Assembly (NCBI GenBank): GCA_020466095.1
Contig: CM035807.1
Location: 50,496,752 to 50,560,751, forward strand
DNA from: Chlorops oryzae
Taxonomy: Eukaryota; Arthropoda; Insecta; Diptera; Chloropidae
Direction: 5' to 3'
DNA: 64,000 bases
Of the stretch, positions 1 through 10,004 are shown piece after piece (position 1 is the first letter of the stretch; every line of letters starts with the position of its first letter). The position numbers and the translations under genes were made by a program. The notes beneath the pieces were generated by a model. That model saw nothing but the letters and a program-made list of their open reading frames with translations, had not been told where the DNA came from and ran no database searches.

Positions 1-12
1 GAAATACTTTTA

Positions 13-1101
13 TTGTCCTTTAATAGAGCCTGTTCATTAATTAAATTACAATCTTTACGAATCGACCAGCTCAAAGAGCTGCTGCGACAAAGTGGTTTAA
101 ACACGAGTGGAAATAAAACTGAATTGGTGTTGCGATTAAACGAATCGCGAGGTAGCGACGAAATAGACGAAAACCTGGTCCTGAATAGGGATGTGTCCAC
201 TATGCGGAATGAGTCTAATGAAGTGGCGCAATTACGAGACCAAATTGCCGAGCTGCGTTCGATGTTCGTGTCTGTGATGCTAAATATGAACAATCAAGCC
301 AACGTCGCAACTAGTGTCAATGATACTGGCCACGATAATGGAATTCGTCAAAATACGATCCCTGATACTGAGCGACAGTTAAATACCAATGCTAGTGCAG
401 CAAGTGTGAATGAACCTGTACGAAATGTCTTTTTTGTAAGGCAAATAGCGGAAACCATTCCCGAGTTCAATCCAAATAGTGAGATGTCGATATCTGCGGA
501 ACAGTTTATAAATCGTGTCAAAGAATCGGAGGAGGCATATCACTGGGACGAACGCTGTCTAATGCTTGCGGTATTCAGTAAGGTAAAAGGTGCCGCAAGG
601 CTCTGGCTCGATGGAATACCTTCCAGTTTCTCCAATCTTAATGATTTTTCTCGTGAGCTACTTGGTGAATTTGGACGTGAGTATGATGAAGCTGAGATAC
701 ATGAAGAAATGTGTCAAGCTACGCGTAAGCAAGGTGAGAATGTTAGTGACTTCTGTTTCCGTGTTTGTGCTATCGGGCGTCGGTTTAATATAAGTGAAAG
801 GGCAATTATAAAATATATTCGAAATGGGGTGAAAAATACCGAACTTCAAAGAGCAACCGCTGCCATGAAATTCAAAACGGTTAAAGAACTTCGTGATTGC
901 TTTGAAGAATTTTTGCGAAACAATTCTCACAGTACAGATAGAAAAAAATCTTGCGGAATCGGAACTGAGAGCTCGAATAACGAAAAACAAATTGATAAGA
1001 AAACGGTATCCGACATTAAATGTTTTAATTGTGGGCAAAATGGACATTACGCACTAAAATGTCCTGAGCCGCAAAAAAAAACAACGCTGTGGAATTTGTA
1101 A
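13..1101 (+). CDS. gag: Gypsy #1 Gag with N-terminal SAP-like domain and CCHC knuckle
   Basis: This is the capsid/nucleocapsid precursor of the retrotransposon. Residues about 12-44 match the SAP fold pattern (leucines, then sGNKtELVLRL), a helix-extension-helix motif that usually binds AT-rich DNA. Residues about 70-90 look like a short coiled coil. Residues 140-310 are the retrotransposon-gag capsid region. Residues 337-350 form one zinc knuckle, C-x2-C-x4-H-x4-C. The frame opens with TTG rather than ATG at 13, so the true start is probably further upstream or lost. The frame ends just after a run of eight A; a second knuckle (from about 1084) lies in the +1 frame and joins the protease frame. 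A programmed shift or an A-run indel would explain this. Confidence 0.85.
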   Translation: MSFNRACSLIKLQSLRIDQLKELLRQSGLNTSGNKTELVLRLNESRGSDEIDENLVLNRDVSTMRNESNEVAQLRDQIAELRSMFVSVMLNMNNQANVATSVNDTGHDNGIRQNTIPDTERQLNTNASAASVNEPVRNVFFVRQIAETIPEFNPNSEMSISAEQFINRVKESEEAYHWDERCLMLAVFSKVKGAARLWLDGIPSSFSNLNDFSRELLGEFGREYDEAEIHEEMCQATRKQGENVSDFCFRVCAIGRRFNISERAIIKYIRNGVKNTELQRATAAMKFKTVKELRDCFEEFLRNNSHSTDRKKSCGIGTESSNNEKQIDKKTVSDIKCFNCGQNGHYALKCPEPQKKTTLWNL

Positions 1102-1582
1102 ACGTACAACTCACAAAACGGAAATTTGTCCGGAAAAGAAGACAAACGTAAACGTCATTAACGTGAATAAAACGGTGGAAGAGACGCTGATTAAGAAAAT
1201 TAAAATCAACGATTGTCCAACAGATGCTTTCGTCGATCCCGGCAGTGATCGAACACTTGTACGTAAAACATTTGCGAAAGATTTTTTGAAAGGGGTTTGT
1301 TCAGTCCCCTTGAAGGGCTTCGGTGGTGGGGCATATACCTGTAACTCTAAAATTAATGCTAAACTCGAAATCGATAACGAATTTTATGAACAGGAGATTT
1401 TAATCGTTGATGATAATCTTTTGAACAACGATGTTCTACTAGGTAAAGATTTATTACTTCGGGATGATTGCAGACTCGTCCTGGGAAAAAATGTTTGCTG
1501 GTTGGAGAAAACGAATCTGGTTTCAACAAAGGACTCGCTTAGTAAGGACGAAAAAAAAACAGTTAAATGCCGTCCTACTTAA
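1084..1582 (+). pseudogene. pol: Gypsy #1 second zinc knuckle plus aspartic protease
   Basis: The frame opens with a second C-x2-C-x4-H-x4-C knuckle (about 1087-1128) and runs into a retropepsin-like domain. From the Met at 1163 the catalytic loop reads FVDPGSD, the D-x-G-[ST] variant of the usual D-[ST]-G. Further on, LLGKDLLL corresponds to the flap/ILG-D element. It would cleave the Gag-Pol precursor in the particle. It lies in a different frame from gag and from RT. Both changes of frame fall at A homopolymers (1073-1081 and 1550-1560). Confidence 0.75.
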
Positions 1583-2935
1583 GTATAAAAATTGGTTTGC
1601 TGAAACAACATCTGAGCTGGGTAGCTGCAATATTGAAAAGATGGGCATAAAAGTAAAAACTGATAAAAAACATTGCGATTGGACCGTATAGGATTCCATT
1701 TGCTAGGCGATGCCTCGTTCAAGAGTTGGTGGATGATTTACTTCAAAATGGGATAATACGATGTTCGTCTTCCCCATTTTCAGCTGGTGTAGTTTTGGTC
1801 AACAGAAAGAATGGCGAGTACAGGCTTTGTGTTGACTACCGTCGTCTTAATAGTGTCACCGAGAAGATCGCATTTCCAATGCCGATCCTAGAGGAAGATT
1901 TCGCTCACCTCGCAGGAAATAAGTATTTTACCTGTTTGGACTTAAAAATGGGTTATCATCAAATTGAAGTTGAGGAGGATTCGAAAATGTTTACGGCCTT
2001 CGTCACTACAGAAGGTCACTATGAGTACAACAGAATGCCCTTTGGACTTGTGAATGCACCTGCTGTGTTTCAGAGAGTTATGAATAAACTTACCTCACAG
2101 ATGGAACCAGAAACTGTCTTAGCCTACTTAGACGATGTTATCATTGTTAGTAAGACTGTATCCGAAGGACTAAATTGGCTTCAAAAATTTCTGGATATTT
2201 TGCAAAGGAGTGGTCTCAAGCTACGACTCGATAAGTGTAACTTTTCAGCAGAAGAAATTAAATATTTGGGGCATATTGTTAATGCTAATGGAATCACACC
2301 GGGAAATGAGAAAGTACTTGCTATTCAAAATTTTCAAACGCCGCGAAATGTAACGGAAGTGCGCCGATTTCTAGGCTTAACAGGGTTTTTCCGAAAATTT
2401 GTTGAAAACTACGGGTCTATATCAAGGCCTCTTACAATGCTTTTACGAAAAGACCATGAGATCTTCGAATGGGGAGAAGAACACAGCATGCTTTTAAATG
2501 TCTTATAGAAAAACTTTGCAGGCAACCCGTACTGGCCCTTTATGACATCAATGCCCAACACGAAGTGCATACGGATGCTAGTAGTGTGGGTCTGGCAGGT
2601 GTGCTGCTCCAATCGAAAGATGAAAAGAATTGGAAACCAGTATTTTATTACAGCCGTCATTGCAGCGATACCGAAGCAAAATATCACAGCTACGAGCTTG
2701 AGGTCTTGGCAGTGGTTGAGACGTTGGAGCGTTTCAGAGTTTACTTGTTAGGAAAACATTTCCGTCTCATGACAGATTGTTAAGCGATAGCGCAAGTGAA
2801 AGCAAATAGGGAACTGAGGTCAAGAGTGGCGCGATGGTGGATGCGACTTTTAGAATTCGACTTTGAAGCAGTACACCGGGAAGGAAGCAAAATGGCTCAC
2901 GTAGACGCTTTGAGTCGAGCACCACCTGCGATCAA
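1567..2935 (+). pseudogene. pol: Gypsy #1 reverse transcriptase and RNase H, frame-broken
   Basis: The RT palm and fingers run from about 1690 to 2500. Visible motifs are the LVDYRRLN-type block (about 1830), LDLKMGYHQI (motif A region, about 1935), MPFGLVNAPAVFQ (about 2035) and the catalytic YLDD at 2124-2135. RNase H follows from about 2530 (HTDAS, ...YHSYELEVLAV) and ends with the DALSRAP linker at about 2910. Breaks are a frameshift at an A-run near 1667, another near 2485, and an in-frame TAA at 2781-2783. The order and motifs are typical of Gypsy pol. The enzyme would copy element RNA into DNA, but this copy cannot make it whole. Confidence 0.9.
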
Positions 2936-4259
2936 GAATGAACAGACCGTTAACAAGGTAACTATCGATACTAAAGATTGGCTTTTTACTATGCAGATCC
3001 AAGACACGCAATTGCGGGACATCATCCTGGTTCTTCAAGGAGATCGTGGTTCACCAAACAAAAAGCAGCTGAAACAGGACTATGTTATCCAGAATAGCCG
3101 ATTGTATCGAAGGGTCGAAAATGGAATTTTGTTTGTGGTTCCAAAAAGCGTTCGTTGGCGAATTGTGCAGCTTTGTCACGACAATATGGGCCATTTTGCA
3201 CTTGAAAAGACCATTGAACATATTAAGCAGACCTTCTGGTTTCCGAATATCCGGAAGTATGTAAAGACCTATATATCTAGCTGTATCGAATGCTGCTACA
3301 ATAAGACTGTTGGAGGTAAGCCGGAGGGACGCTTGTACTGTGAAGAACCTGAGCCTATACCTTTCCGCCATTTCCATATCGACCACTTGGGCCCGTTCAT
3401 CAGGAGTAAGAAGGGAAACAGTTACGTGGTTGCCATATCAGACGCTTTTAGTAAGTTTTTAGTCGTGAAAGCAGTTCGGGATACAAAAACAGCCAGATTC
3501 ATCAACGTTCTTAATGAAATTACGAGCTATTTTGGACTTCCTGTAGTCATCGTAAGCGATAGAGGAAGCGCTTTTACATCTAGGAATTTCGAGTCGTATT
3601 GTGAAGCTAACAACATGATACATGTGAAAACGTCTGTTCGTACACCCCGGGCAAACGGTCAGGTAGAGCGCGCCAACCAACTCATCAGTACATATCTACG
3701 AAAATCAAGCGCTGATCCAAGGGAATGGGATCAGCAACTTCGAAACCTACAATGGGTCGTCAACTCTCAAAGGAATGAAACAACAGGGTTTTCGCCAAAT
3801 GAATTGGTATTTGATTTCAAGATTCGCGATATTGTACACAATAGACTTTTAGCCACAGTCAATATAGATTGCGGCGCAGGGGCGAAGGAATTAGGCATAG
3901 AACAAAAGCGTGGACTTGCGCTTATTAATATTAGCAAGGAACAGGAACGTTGGAAAAGACGGTTTGACCAAAAACATGCAGAACCACATTAATATCTTAT
4001 AGATGATCTTGTTGTTATCGAAAATGAACCGATCGCAACCGGCGAGTCTCGTAAGTTGGAACCAAAGTATAGAGGTCCTTATATTGTAACAAAGCCCTTG
4101 GGAAACGATCGATATTTAATTGAGGACATTCCGGGACTCCAACTCACACAAAAAAAGTTTTTATCTGTCCTTGCCTCGGACAAGATTAAGCCTTGGTGCC
4201 AACCATTAGCAGAACTGGAAGATCAGGAAATCGAGGACGATTCCGATGAGGATGGCTGA
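2936..4259 (+). pseudogene. pol: Gypsy #1 integrase with C-terminal tail, one nonsense codon
   Basis: The open frame continues from RNase H to a stop at 3990-3992 and reopens in the same frame to 4259, so a single TAA splits the integrase. An HHCC zinc finger is visible at about 3170-3300 (H..H...C-x2-C). The DDE core has D in HIDHLGPF (about 3380), D in SDRGSAF (about 3560) and E in NGQVERAN (about 3668). The tail after the stop has the GPY/F-type module (GPYIVTKPL, about 4073). It would insert element cDNA into the genome. The acidic last residues precede the natural stop. Confidence 0.9.
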
Positions 4260-4584
4260 GTTGTCACACGAGAAATATATTAAAATTATCGACTAGTCTA
4301 CTAAAGTCACAAAAACGAAATAATATAGGAGGCTTGTAAAAGATCTGAAAGTTTACCTAGTAAGACAATTTTTCTTACTAAAGAGGATTCGATTTCAACG
4401 TAAGAAATACTTCTAAATAAATATTCTTAAATAAACATCGTTCGTCGTCTTAAAGGATCTAAATAAAAATACTTTTGTTTTATAAATTTGAATCTGTGCT
4501 TTAATTTTAAGGGTTGATAGATCGTTGGGAAACTAAAGTGTTGCTTTTCCAGTAGCGAACGATCCTGACATTGGAAAGCTCTGG
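4260..4584 (+). other. Non-coding 3' region, probable Gypsy #1 3' LTR
   Basis: AT-rich sequence with AATAAA-like signals near 4418-4475. It ends near a CGATCCTGACA motif (about 4558-4572), after which hAT coding sequence begins. This is consistent with a 3' LTR, but it cannot be proved without the 5' LTR. Confidence 0.4.
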
Positions 4585-4990
4585 ACTCGTGACAGGAGTG
4601 ATTTTATCGAATGGTTCCATGAAATCATCGCATTTGATACGTCATTTGAATACTAAGCATTCTGATTGGGTGGGAAAACCGAAAGCAGAATTTGAGCGCA
4701 AAAAAAGGGAAAATGAATAATCAAAGCGAAAAAATGCAAAGCTTCACGCACGCGGGATTGTTGTCTTTCGAGGCGTCTTTTGTTACAGCGTACGAAATCG
4801 TCAAAGCAAAAAAACCGTGCTGAATTGCCGAGAATTTAATTGAGCCGTGCGTCAAAGAAATAGTCGAATTGATGCTTGGATTTGCTGCTTTAGCGAAGAT
4901 CGAATCTGTTCCTTTGTCACGTAGAACGATTATGCGTCGCATGCAAGATATGGCTGTAGATGTGGAAAGTCAACAGATGTCTCGACTGAG
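4585..4990 (+). pseudogene. hAT transposase (ZBED/SCAND3-like), N-terminal exon
   Basis: One frame, with a single internal TGA near 4820, encodes the end of a BED-type zinc finger (...LIRHLNTKHSDW) followed by the AYEIVKAKKP...IAENLIEPCVKEIV block. That block begins hAT transposases of the ZBED5/SCAND3/FAM200 type. The match to this family is from memory of conserved blocks. At about 4991 the frame stops abruptly at a partial, inverted DDE transposon. The next piece of the same gene is the exon at 6904. Together with 10714-11966 these pieces make one transposase gene split by insertions. Confidence 0.65.
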
Positions 4991-6140
4991 ATCCCAGTCC
5001 AGTAAGATGTTTTATTTCATTGTCTGAAATTGTTTGGTCCTTAATTTCATCAAACAAAGAACCGCTGACATCGGATACGCTTCTGAAAAAAGACTGTACC
5101 TCTGTACTACTTAAAGTTGTGGAATTGGAGACGACTGCAAGTTTTCGTATTTCATACTCAAAAAATATAGATCCAATTAAATGTGTTGAGCAACAAAGAT
5201 TACGATTAGGGATGAAAATTTTGGCTTCTTTGTAGACCTGGACGCGAGCTTCGATTGGAATCACTTTCATTCCTCCTTCTTTTGATTTGCATATAGTACA
5301 CGATTTGTGACTTATAGCGACTCGTTTGATGTTGAAATCCATGGCATCTTCTTCATCATAAATGAAATCGGGATCGTTTTCTTCATATTCGTAATCCGAA
5401 GAAGTTGATGAAGCAAGTAAATCGTCTTCCTGCAATCCAACATGTTGTGACGTTGATGGGCCAAGCTCCAGTCTAAGGCAGCGACATTTGTTGCAGAGTT
5501 TATCATTCAGTGAAATTGTTTTTGTAAGACGAATGCTATATAGCTGGGCTTCTGCTATCGTATTAATGCGTTTTTTGGATCCTTTGCACTTCGACAGATC
5601 TTTATGTCAGTTTTGGCAACGTTGAATCATTTTAGTCAATTGAATACAATAAATTTTGAAGTTAACACGGCGATCAATAACGATTGAATAATGAAGGTTT
5701 ATTTCTGATTTCCTTTTATATAGGAAAAAGGTTTTACAATATTTCGAAATATGCAACGGGCCCTTGATTTGCCTTGTACTTGCAAATAATACACATACAG
5801 TAAAATATGAGAAACTACCCTTCTTTGGTGCAGATTTTTTTTTAAGCAACAGGTAGAAAGGTCAGTTCTCTTTTTTTTTAAAGGCCCTTTATTTATGTCA
5901 TTGTTTTTTTTTTAACTAGGTCAACACATGAAAATTGTAACAGCTCAATATACTAGAATTTAAGGCGAATGCAGCGATGATGACGACTAAGCCTCTCAGG
6001 ATGAACTCTTTTTTTTAACAAAAACAGGTATAGATGTAAGATCAGTGTTCTGTATAAGTCAAGTTCGTTTTTTATTAGTTTTCGTAGGGGTAGGTTAATA
6101 TGTTATAATTTTTATTAATATTTAGGTATAAGGTATTGTA
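4991..6140 (-). mobile_element. Truncated inverted copy of the DDE/SWIM transposon
   Basis: The sequence is the reverse complement of 7303-8455: same TIR, same TATA region, same N-terminal transposase coding part. Single changes include an extra T in the homopolymers. Its outer TIR end is at about 6132-6143 and its inner side is truncated at 4991. The break shows about 10 bases shared with the hAT flank (atcccagtcc). Minus-strand frames 4917-5435, 5312-5506 and 5607-5849 are pieces of the same transposase start. The copy lacks the catalytic domain and the other TIR. Confidence 0.85.
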
Positions 6141-6903
6141 GAATGGAAAAATATGAGCAATAAAATTTGATAAGAAAACACAATTTTAAACCACAATCTT
6201 TTAAACCCAACCGCTTGCCCTCTATAGCAACTTTAACCTCGTAGGTATACAGAATCGTCTATCGCTTAAGGATGGGTTAAAAAATTAAACAAAAGATGTC
6301 AGTAGGAATTCTTACTGCTTTTAGAAAAGAAAGCAAAATCAAACCGTAAAAAATTTAATTTTACAGCACTGACGAGATCAAAATTATTTGAGAGCGCGGA
6401 TTATCGAATATATAATTAACGTCCTACATGTCGTATGAGTGATGCCTTTTGTATGGGATCAACACTGAGAGTATTAATGTACCCTTGCATTTTTGAAAAT
6501 ATGACACTGTTCCGACATCCGATTGGAATACTTGTTTCTTTTAAATTAAAGTAAATACTAGGAGCTATTTTTCAAAAAAAATATAAAAGTTGCGCCAAAA
6601 TTGGAATACACTGAAATAAATACTTAAACTTTTCTTTTTAGTTTTGTGAAAAAAAATTTCTCAGTGTAAAATTAAAACAAAATTTTTTTAGCTTCCTTGT
6701 TTTATTGTCTAACAGAATCTGTTTAGATCGTCTCTCTATCTTAATTGGTTGTTGAGAATAAAATTTTCAAAAAAGCCTTAATAAAAAAGGACTTTCAAGG
6801 ATATCTCAAGGACTATTCAAAATTAAAATCTAAAAAGTGGTCTCCACAGTATTTTTAGATGAAACCTATCGAAAAATCAAAAAAATTTAAAAATTCCTTT
6901 CAG
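6141..6903 (+). other. hAT intron/non-coding stretch, first copy
   Basis: AT-rich DNA with no credible frame. It ends in a pyrimidine-rich tract and TTTCAG at 6903, an acceptor for the exon that follows. It is duplicated with high identity at about 10004-10714. The second copy lacks about 54 bases corresponding to 6485-6540. Confidence 0.7.
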
Positions 6904-7304
6904 GGTGGCACAACCCGTCAGACCCTTTCAACTTGATTGGAAAAATGTGATCTCGCTTTCCACAGACGGCGCGCCCTCAATGCTAGGTGGAAGATCTGGA
7001 TTAGTGCGAAGAATTTCTGAAGTTGCCAATTCGAATTTCGAAGCGACACATTGTATTCTACATAGAGAAGCCCTTGCAGCGAAAAGTATGTCACCAGAGT
7101 TGAGCGAGACGTTGCAACTCGCTGTCCAAATTGTTAACAACATTAAAGCAAGTTCGTTGAATAGTCGTGTATTTTCATTGTTGTGCAGCGAAATGAATAG
7201 CGAAAATCGAACTCTTCTTTTACACTCTGAGGTACGTTGGCTGTCTCGAGGCAAAGCGCTCAATCGCCAGTACGAGCTGCGCACAGAATTAATTACATAT
7301 TTCT
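6904..7304 (+). pseudogene. hAT transposase exon 2, truncated first copy
   Basis: Begins at the TTTCAG acceptor and encodes LSTDGAPSMLGG...CILHREALAAK...LHSEVRWLSRGK. This is the catalytic-core stretch of ZBED5/SCAND3-like hAT transposases: D in STDGA, and the C-x2-H and W motifs. At 7304 it is cut by the DDE transposon. The same exon, nearly identical, continues uninterrupted in the copy at 10714. Confidence 0.85.
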
Positions 7305-7475
7305 ACAATACCTTAACCTAAATATAAATAAAAATTATAACATATTAACCTACCCCTACGAAAACTAATAAAAAACGAACTTGACTTAACAGAACACTGA
7401 TCTTACATCTATACCTGTTTTTGTTAAAAAAAGAGTTCATCCTGAGAGGCTTAGTCGTCATCATCGCTGCATTCG
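7303..7475 (+). repeat. Left TIR of DDE/SWIM transposon
   Basis: Reverse complement of 9828-10004 with a few mismatches and small indels. Confidence 0.85.
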
Positions 7476-7719
7476 CCTTAAATTCTAGTATATTTAGCTG
7501 TTACAACTTTCATGTGTTGACCTAGTTAAAAAAAAAAACAATGACATAAATAAAGGGCCTTTAAAAAAAAAGAGAACTGACCTTTCTACCTGTTGCTTAA
7601 AAAAAAATCTGCACCAAAGAAGGGTAGTTTCTCATATTTTACTGTATGTGTATTATTTGCAAGTACAAGGCAAATCAAGGGCCCGTTGCATATTTCGAAA
7701 TATTGTAAAACCTTTTTCC

Positions 7720-7729
7720 TATATAAAAG
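7720..7729 (+). promoter_or_regulatory. TATA box of DDE transposase
   Basis: CTATATAAAA lies about 85 bases upstream of the ATG at 7812. It argues that transcription starts near 7750 and that codons upstream of 7812 in the same open frame are not translated. Confidence 0.6.
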
Positions 7730-7811
7730 GAAATCAGAAATAAACCTTCATTATTCAATCGTTATTGATCGCCGTGTTAACTTCAAAATTTATTGTATTC
7801 AATTGACTAAA

Positions 7812-9425
7812 ATGATTCAACGTTGCCAAAACTGTAATAAAGATCTGTCGACGTGCAAAGGATCCAAAAAACGCATTAATACGATAGCAGAAGCCCAGCT
7901 ATATAGCATTCGTCTTACAAAAACAATTTCACTGAATGATAAACTCTGCAACAAATGTCGCTGCCTTAGACTGGAGCTTGGCCCATCAACGTCACAACAT
8001 GTTGGATTGCAGGAAGACGATTTACTTGCTTCATCAACTTCTTCGGATTACGAATATAAAGAAAACGATCCCGATTTCATTTATGATGAAGAAGATGCCA
8101 TGGATTTCAACATCAAACGAGTCGCTATAAGTCACAAATCGTGCACTATATGCAAATCAAAAGAAGGAGGAATGAAAGTGATTCCAATCGAAGCTCGCGT
8201 CCAGGTCTACAAAGAAGCCAAAATTTTTATCCCTAATCGTAATCTTTGTTGCTCAACACATTTAATTGGATCTATATTTTTTGAGTATGAAATACGAAAA
8301 CTTGCAGTCGTCTCCAATTCCACAACTTTAAGTAGTACAGAGGTAGAGTCTTTTTTCAGAAGCGTATCCGATGTCAGCGGTTCTTTGTTTGATAAAATTA
8401 AGGACCAAACAATTTCAGACAATGAAATAAAACATCTTACTGGACTGGGATGGCAAAATATCAAAGCACTGGAAGAAAAGCTTGTCTCATTAAAATGTAA
8501 AGTCTACACCAACATTCAAGCAATCGTAGTATTCCTGTTCAAGCTTAGAACGGCTGTGTCAAACAATGTAACCGCAACCGTATTTGGAATCAAAATGAAC
8601 CAACAAGTGTCATCAGTGTTTGCTGCTGTTATTGAAGCCTTCAAAAAAGACGTTATTACAACATTTGGAATAAAGAATATTTCAAGAGAAGTCCTTCTGG
8701 CCCAAACATCAAGAACAGCTACCCAACTGCTAAAGCTTCGAAATGACCAGCTTGTTTTAATTTTCGACGGTACATACGTTCGTCACCAGAAAAGTACAAA
8801 CAACGAATATCAGAGGAAATCATATTCTGGCCAAAAAGGAACTCATTTGTGTAAACCCTTTACCATATGTACAACCAACGGATTCATCGCAGACATATGT
8901 GGTCCATACCTTGGAACGCAAAATGACGCATCTATTATGAACGACGTGATGCTAGACCAAGACTTCAGGAATCTGCTTAAGGAGGATGACGTATTTGTCG
9001 TAGATCGTGGTTTTCGAGATGTGGTCAGCAAAATTGAAGAAGGAGGATTCCGTGTAATCATGCCTGCCCTCAAAGGAAACAAAAATCAATTGAGCACCAC
9101 TGAAGCCAATGAATCTAGAAAAGTTACAAAAAAAAGATGGGTTGTGGAAGCAGTGCATGGGGCCATAGCACAAAAATATAAATTGCTTCATCACAATTTG
9201 GACAATAAATTGCTCCCGAGGGTTGGAGATATTTGCAAAATCGCAGGATATTTGCACAACGAATTTGGCAAACGACTGGACTCGGATGGCGAATTAAGTG
9301 AAGAAATTCTCCTACATATGGAAAGCCGCATGGACTCTCCCAACACATTATGTGACGAGGTCGAGCAGAAGGGTTATAATAAAAAACGAAGTATTTTCTG
9401 CGCGCTGGACACTTCAGCTATTTAA
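7812..9425 (+). CDS. DDE-family transposase (DDE_Tnp_4-like)
   Basis: I start at the ATG at 7812, because a TATA box lies at 7720 and the residues upstream are promoter-like. The N terminus has paired CxxC fingers (QNCNKDLSTC..., KLCNKCRCLRL; later CTICKSKEGG). The catalytic core is in the second half. First Asp is in LIFDGTYVR (about 8762), second Asp in VFVVDRGFRD (about 9000), Glu in RWVVEAVHG (about 9140). GPYLGTQNDA and MPALKGNKNQL are family-typical blocks. It would cut and paste the element through its TIRs. The frame ends at 9425 just before LTEEQL-type residues found in another frame, so at least one frameshift separates it from the SWIM domain. About 538 residues remain. Confidence 0.85.
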   Translation: MIQRCQNCNKDLSTCKGSKKRINTIAEAQLYSIRLTKTISLNDKLCNKCRCLRLELGPSTSQHVGLQEDDLLASSTSSDYEYKENDPDFIYDEEDAMDFNIKRVAISHKSCTICKSKEGGMKVIPIEARVQVYKEAKIFIPNRNLCCSTHLIGSIFFEYEIRKLAVVSNSTTLSSTEVESFFRSVSDVSGSLFDKIKDQTISDNEIKHLTGLGWQNIKALEEKLVSLKCKVYTNIQAIVVFLFKLRTAVSNNVTATVFGIKMNQQVSSVFAAVIEAFKKDVITTFGIKNISREVLLAQTSRTATQLLKLRNDQLVLIFDGTYVRHQKSTNNEYQRKSYSGQKGTHLCKPFTICTTNGFIADICGPYLGTQNDASIMNDVMLDQDFRNLLKEDDVFVVDRGFRDVVSKIEEGGFRVIMPALKGNKNQLSTTEANESRKVTKKRWVVEAVHGAIAQKYKLLHHNLDNKLLPRVGDICKIAGYLHNEFGKRLDSDGELSEEILLHMESRMDSPNTLCDEVEQKGYNKKRSIFCALDTSAI

Positions 9426-9852
9426 GACTTTCCACAGCTCACGGAAGAACAGCTTAAGGTATTATATTACTGGGCCTTATCAACTTTCTTTGGCAGTATC
9501 CTACCTGGCAGAGTTAATCAAAGATGATACGATATGGGCGAAGTACGCAAAGCAGTCACCAACCCTTCTGCAGTTTCAGGTACAATCGCGCCACATCAAC
9601 AAAAAACACTACACTGTATATGTAGAGTATACATCAAATAACAACCTAAGCGGAATACAGCGATATTGCTGCAGTTGTCCTAACGGCACGAGAACTGTTG
9701 GATGTTGCGCTCACGTATCAAGTATAGTTTATTACCTATCGCATGCTCGGTACCTATCGCGAATAATTCGACCTGCAGAAAAATTATCGAAATTATTTTC
9801 CCAAAATAATGCAAGCGTTGTTATCAACGAATGCAGCGATGATGACGACTAA
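9426..9852 (+). pseudogene. SWIM-type zinc finger, C-terminal part of the same transposase
   Basis: From about 9465 the frame encodes YQLSLAVSYLAELI and then the SWIM finger, visible as CxC...C-x-H (CCSCPNG...GCCAHVSSIVYYLSH, about 9660-9745). It ends with RIIRPAEKLSKL and an acidic tail. In relatives this domain is fused to the DDE domain. Here two frame changes, near 9420 and 9463, break the fusion. A SWIM finger usually mediates DNA or protein binding. The stop codon lies in the right TIR. Confidence 0.75.
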
Positions 9853-10004
9853 GCCTCTCAGGATGAACTCTTTTTTTAACAAAAACAGGTATAGATGTAA
9901 GATCAGTGTTCTGTATAAGTCAAGTTCGTTTTTTATTAGTTTTCGTAGGGGTAGGTTAATATGTTATAATTTTTATTAATATTTAGGTATAAGGTATTGT
10001 AGAA
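9828..10004 (-). repeat. Right TIR of DDE/SWIM transposon, contains stop of SWIM frame
   Basis: Pairs with 7303-7475. The last codons of the SWIM-finger frame (acidic SDDDD and the stop at 9850-9852) lie inside this repeat, so the TIR doubles as coding sequence. Confidence 0.8.

Larger units (their letters stand above)
1..4575 (+). mobile_element. Ty3/Gypsy LTR retrotransposon #1, 5' end outside window
   Basis: One element can be followed in order: gag, protease, RT, RNase H, integrase and an integrase C-terminal tail. This is the Gypsy domain order. The window starts at or just before gag, so the 5' LTR and primer site are not visible. After the last coding residue (4259) an AT-rich stretch with AATAAA-like motifs near 4430-4475 is probably the 3' untranslated part and LTR. 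I could not fix LTR ends, because the 5' partner is missing. The reading frame is broken by about four frameshifts and two in-frame stops, so the copy is dead as assembled. The lineage within Gypsy (perhaps mdg3/micropia-like) is a guess. Confidence 0.9.
7303..10004 (+). mobile_element. DDE/SWIM-finger DNA transposon with about 175-bp TIRs
   Basis: The ends form inverted repeats of about 175 bp (7301-7475 and 9828-10004), outermost part TTCTACAATACC. The element carries its own TATA box, a DDE_Tnp_4-like transposase and a SWIM zinc finger. I place it with the PIF/Harbinger-ISL2EU-like (PHIS) group by motif resemblance; that assignment is inference. A 2-bp TA duplication is possible (ttcTAcaatacc / ggtattgTAgaa) but cannot be separated from the TIR. 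Left flank is hAT exon 2; right flank is the hAT intron. Confidence 0.8.

Noticed and set aside
7593..7811. N-terminal extension of the DDE transposase from the ATG at 7593
   Set aside because: It contains the TATA box at 7720 and is unlike the rest of the protein; ATG 7812 is the likelier start.
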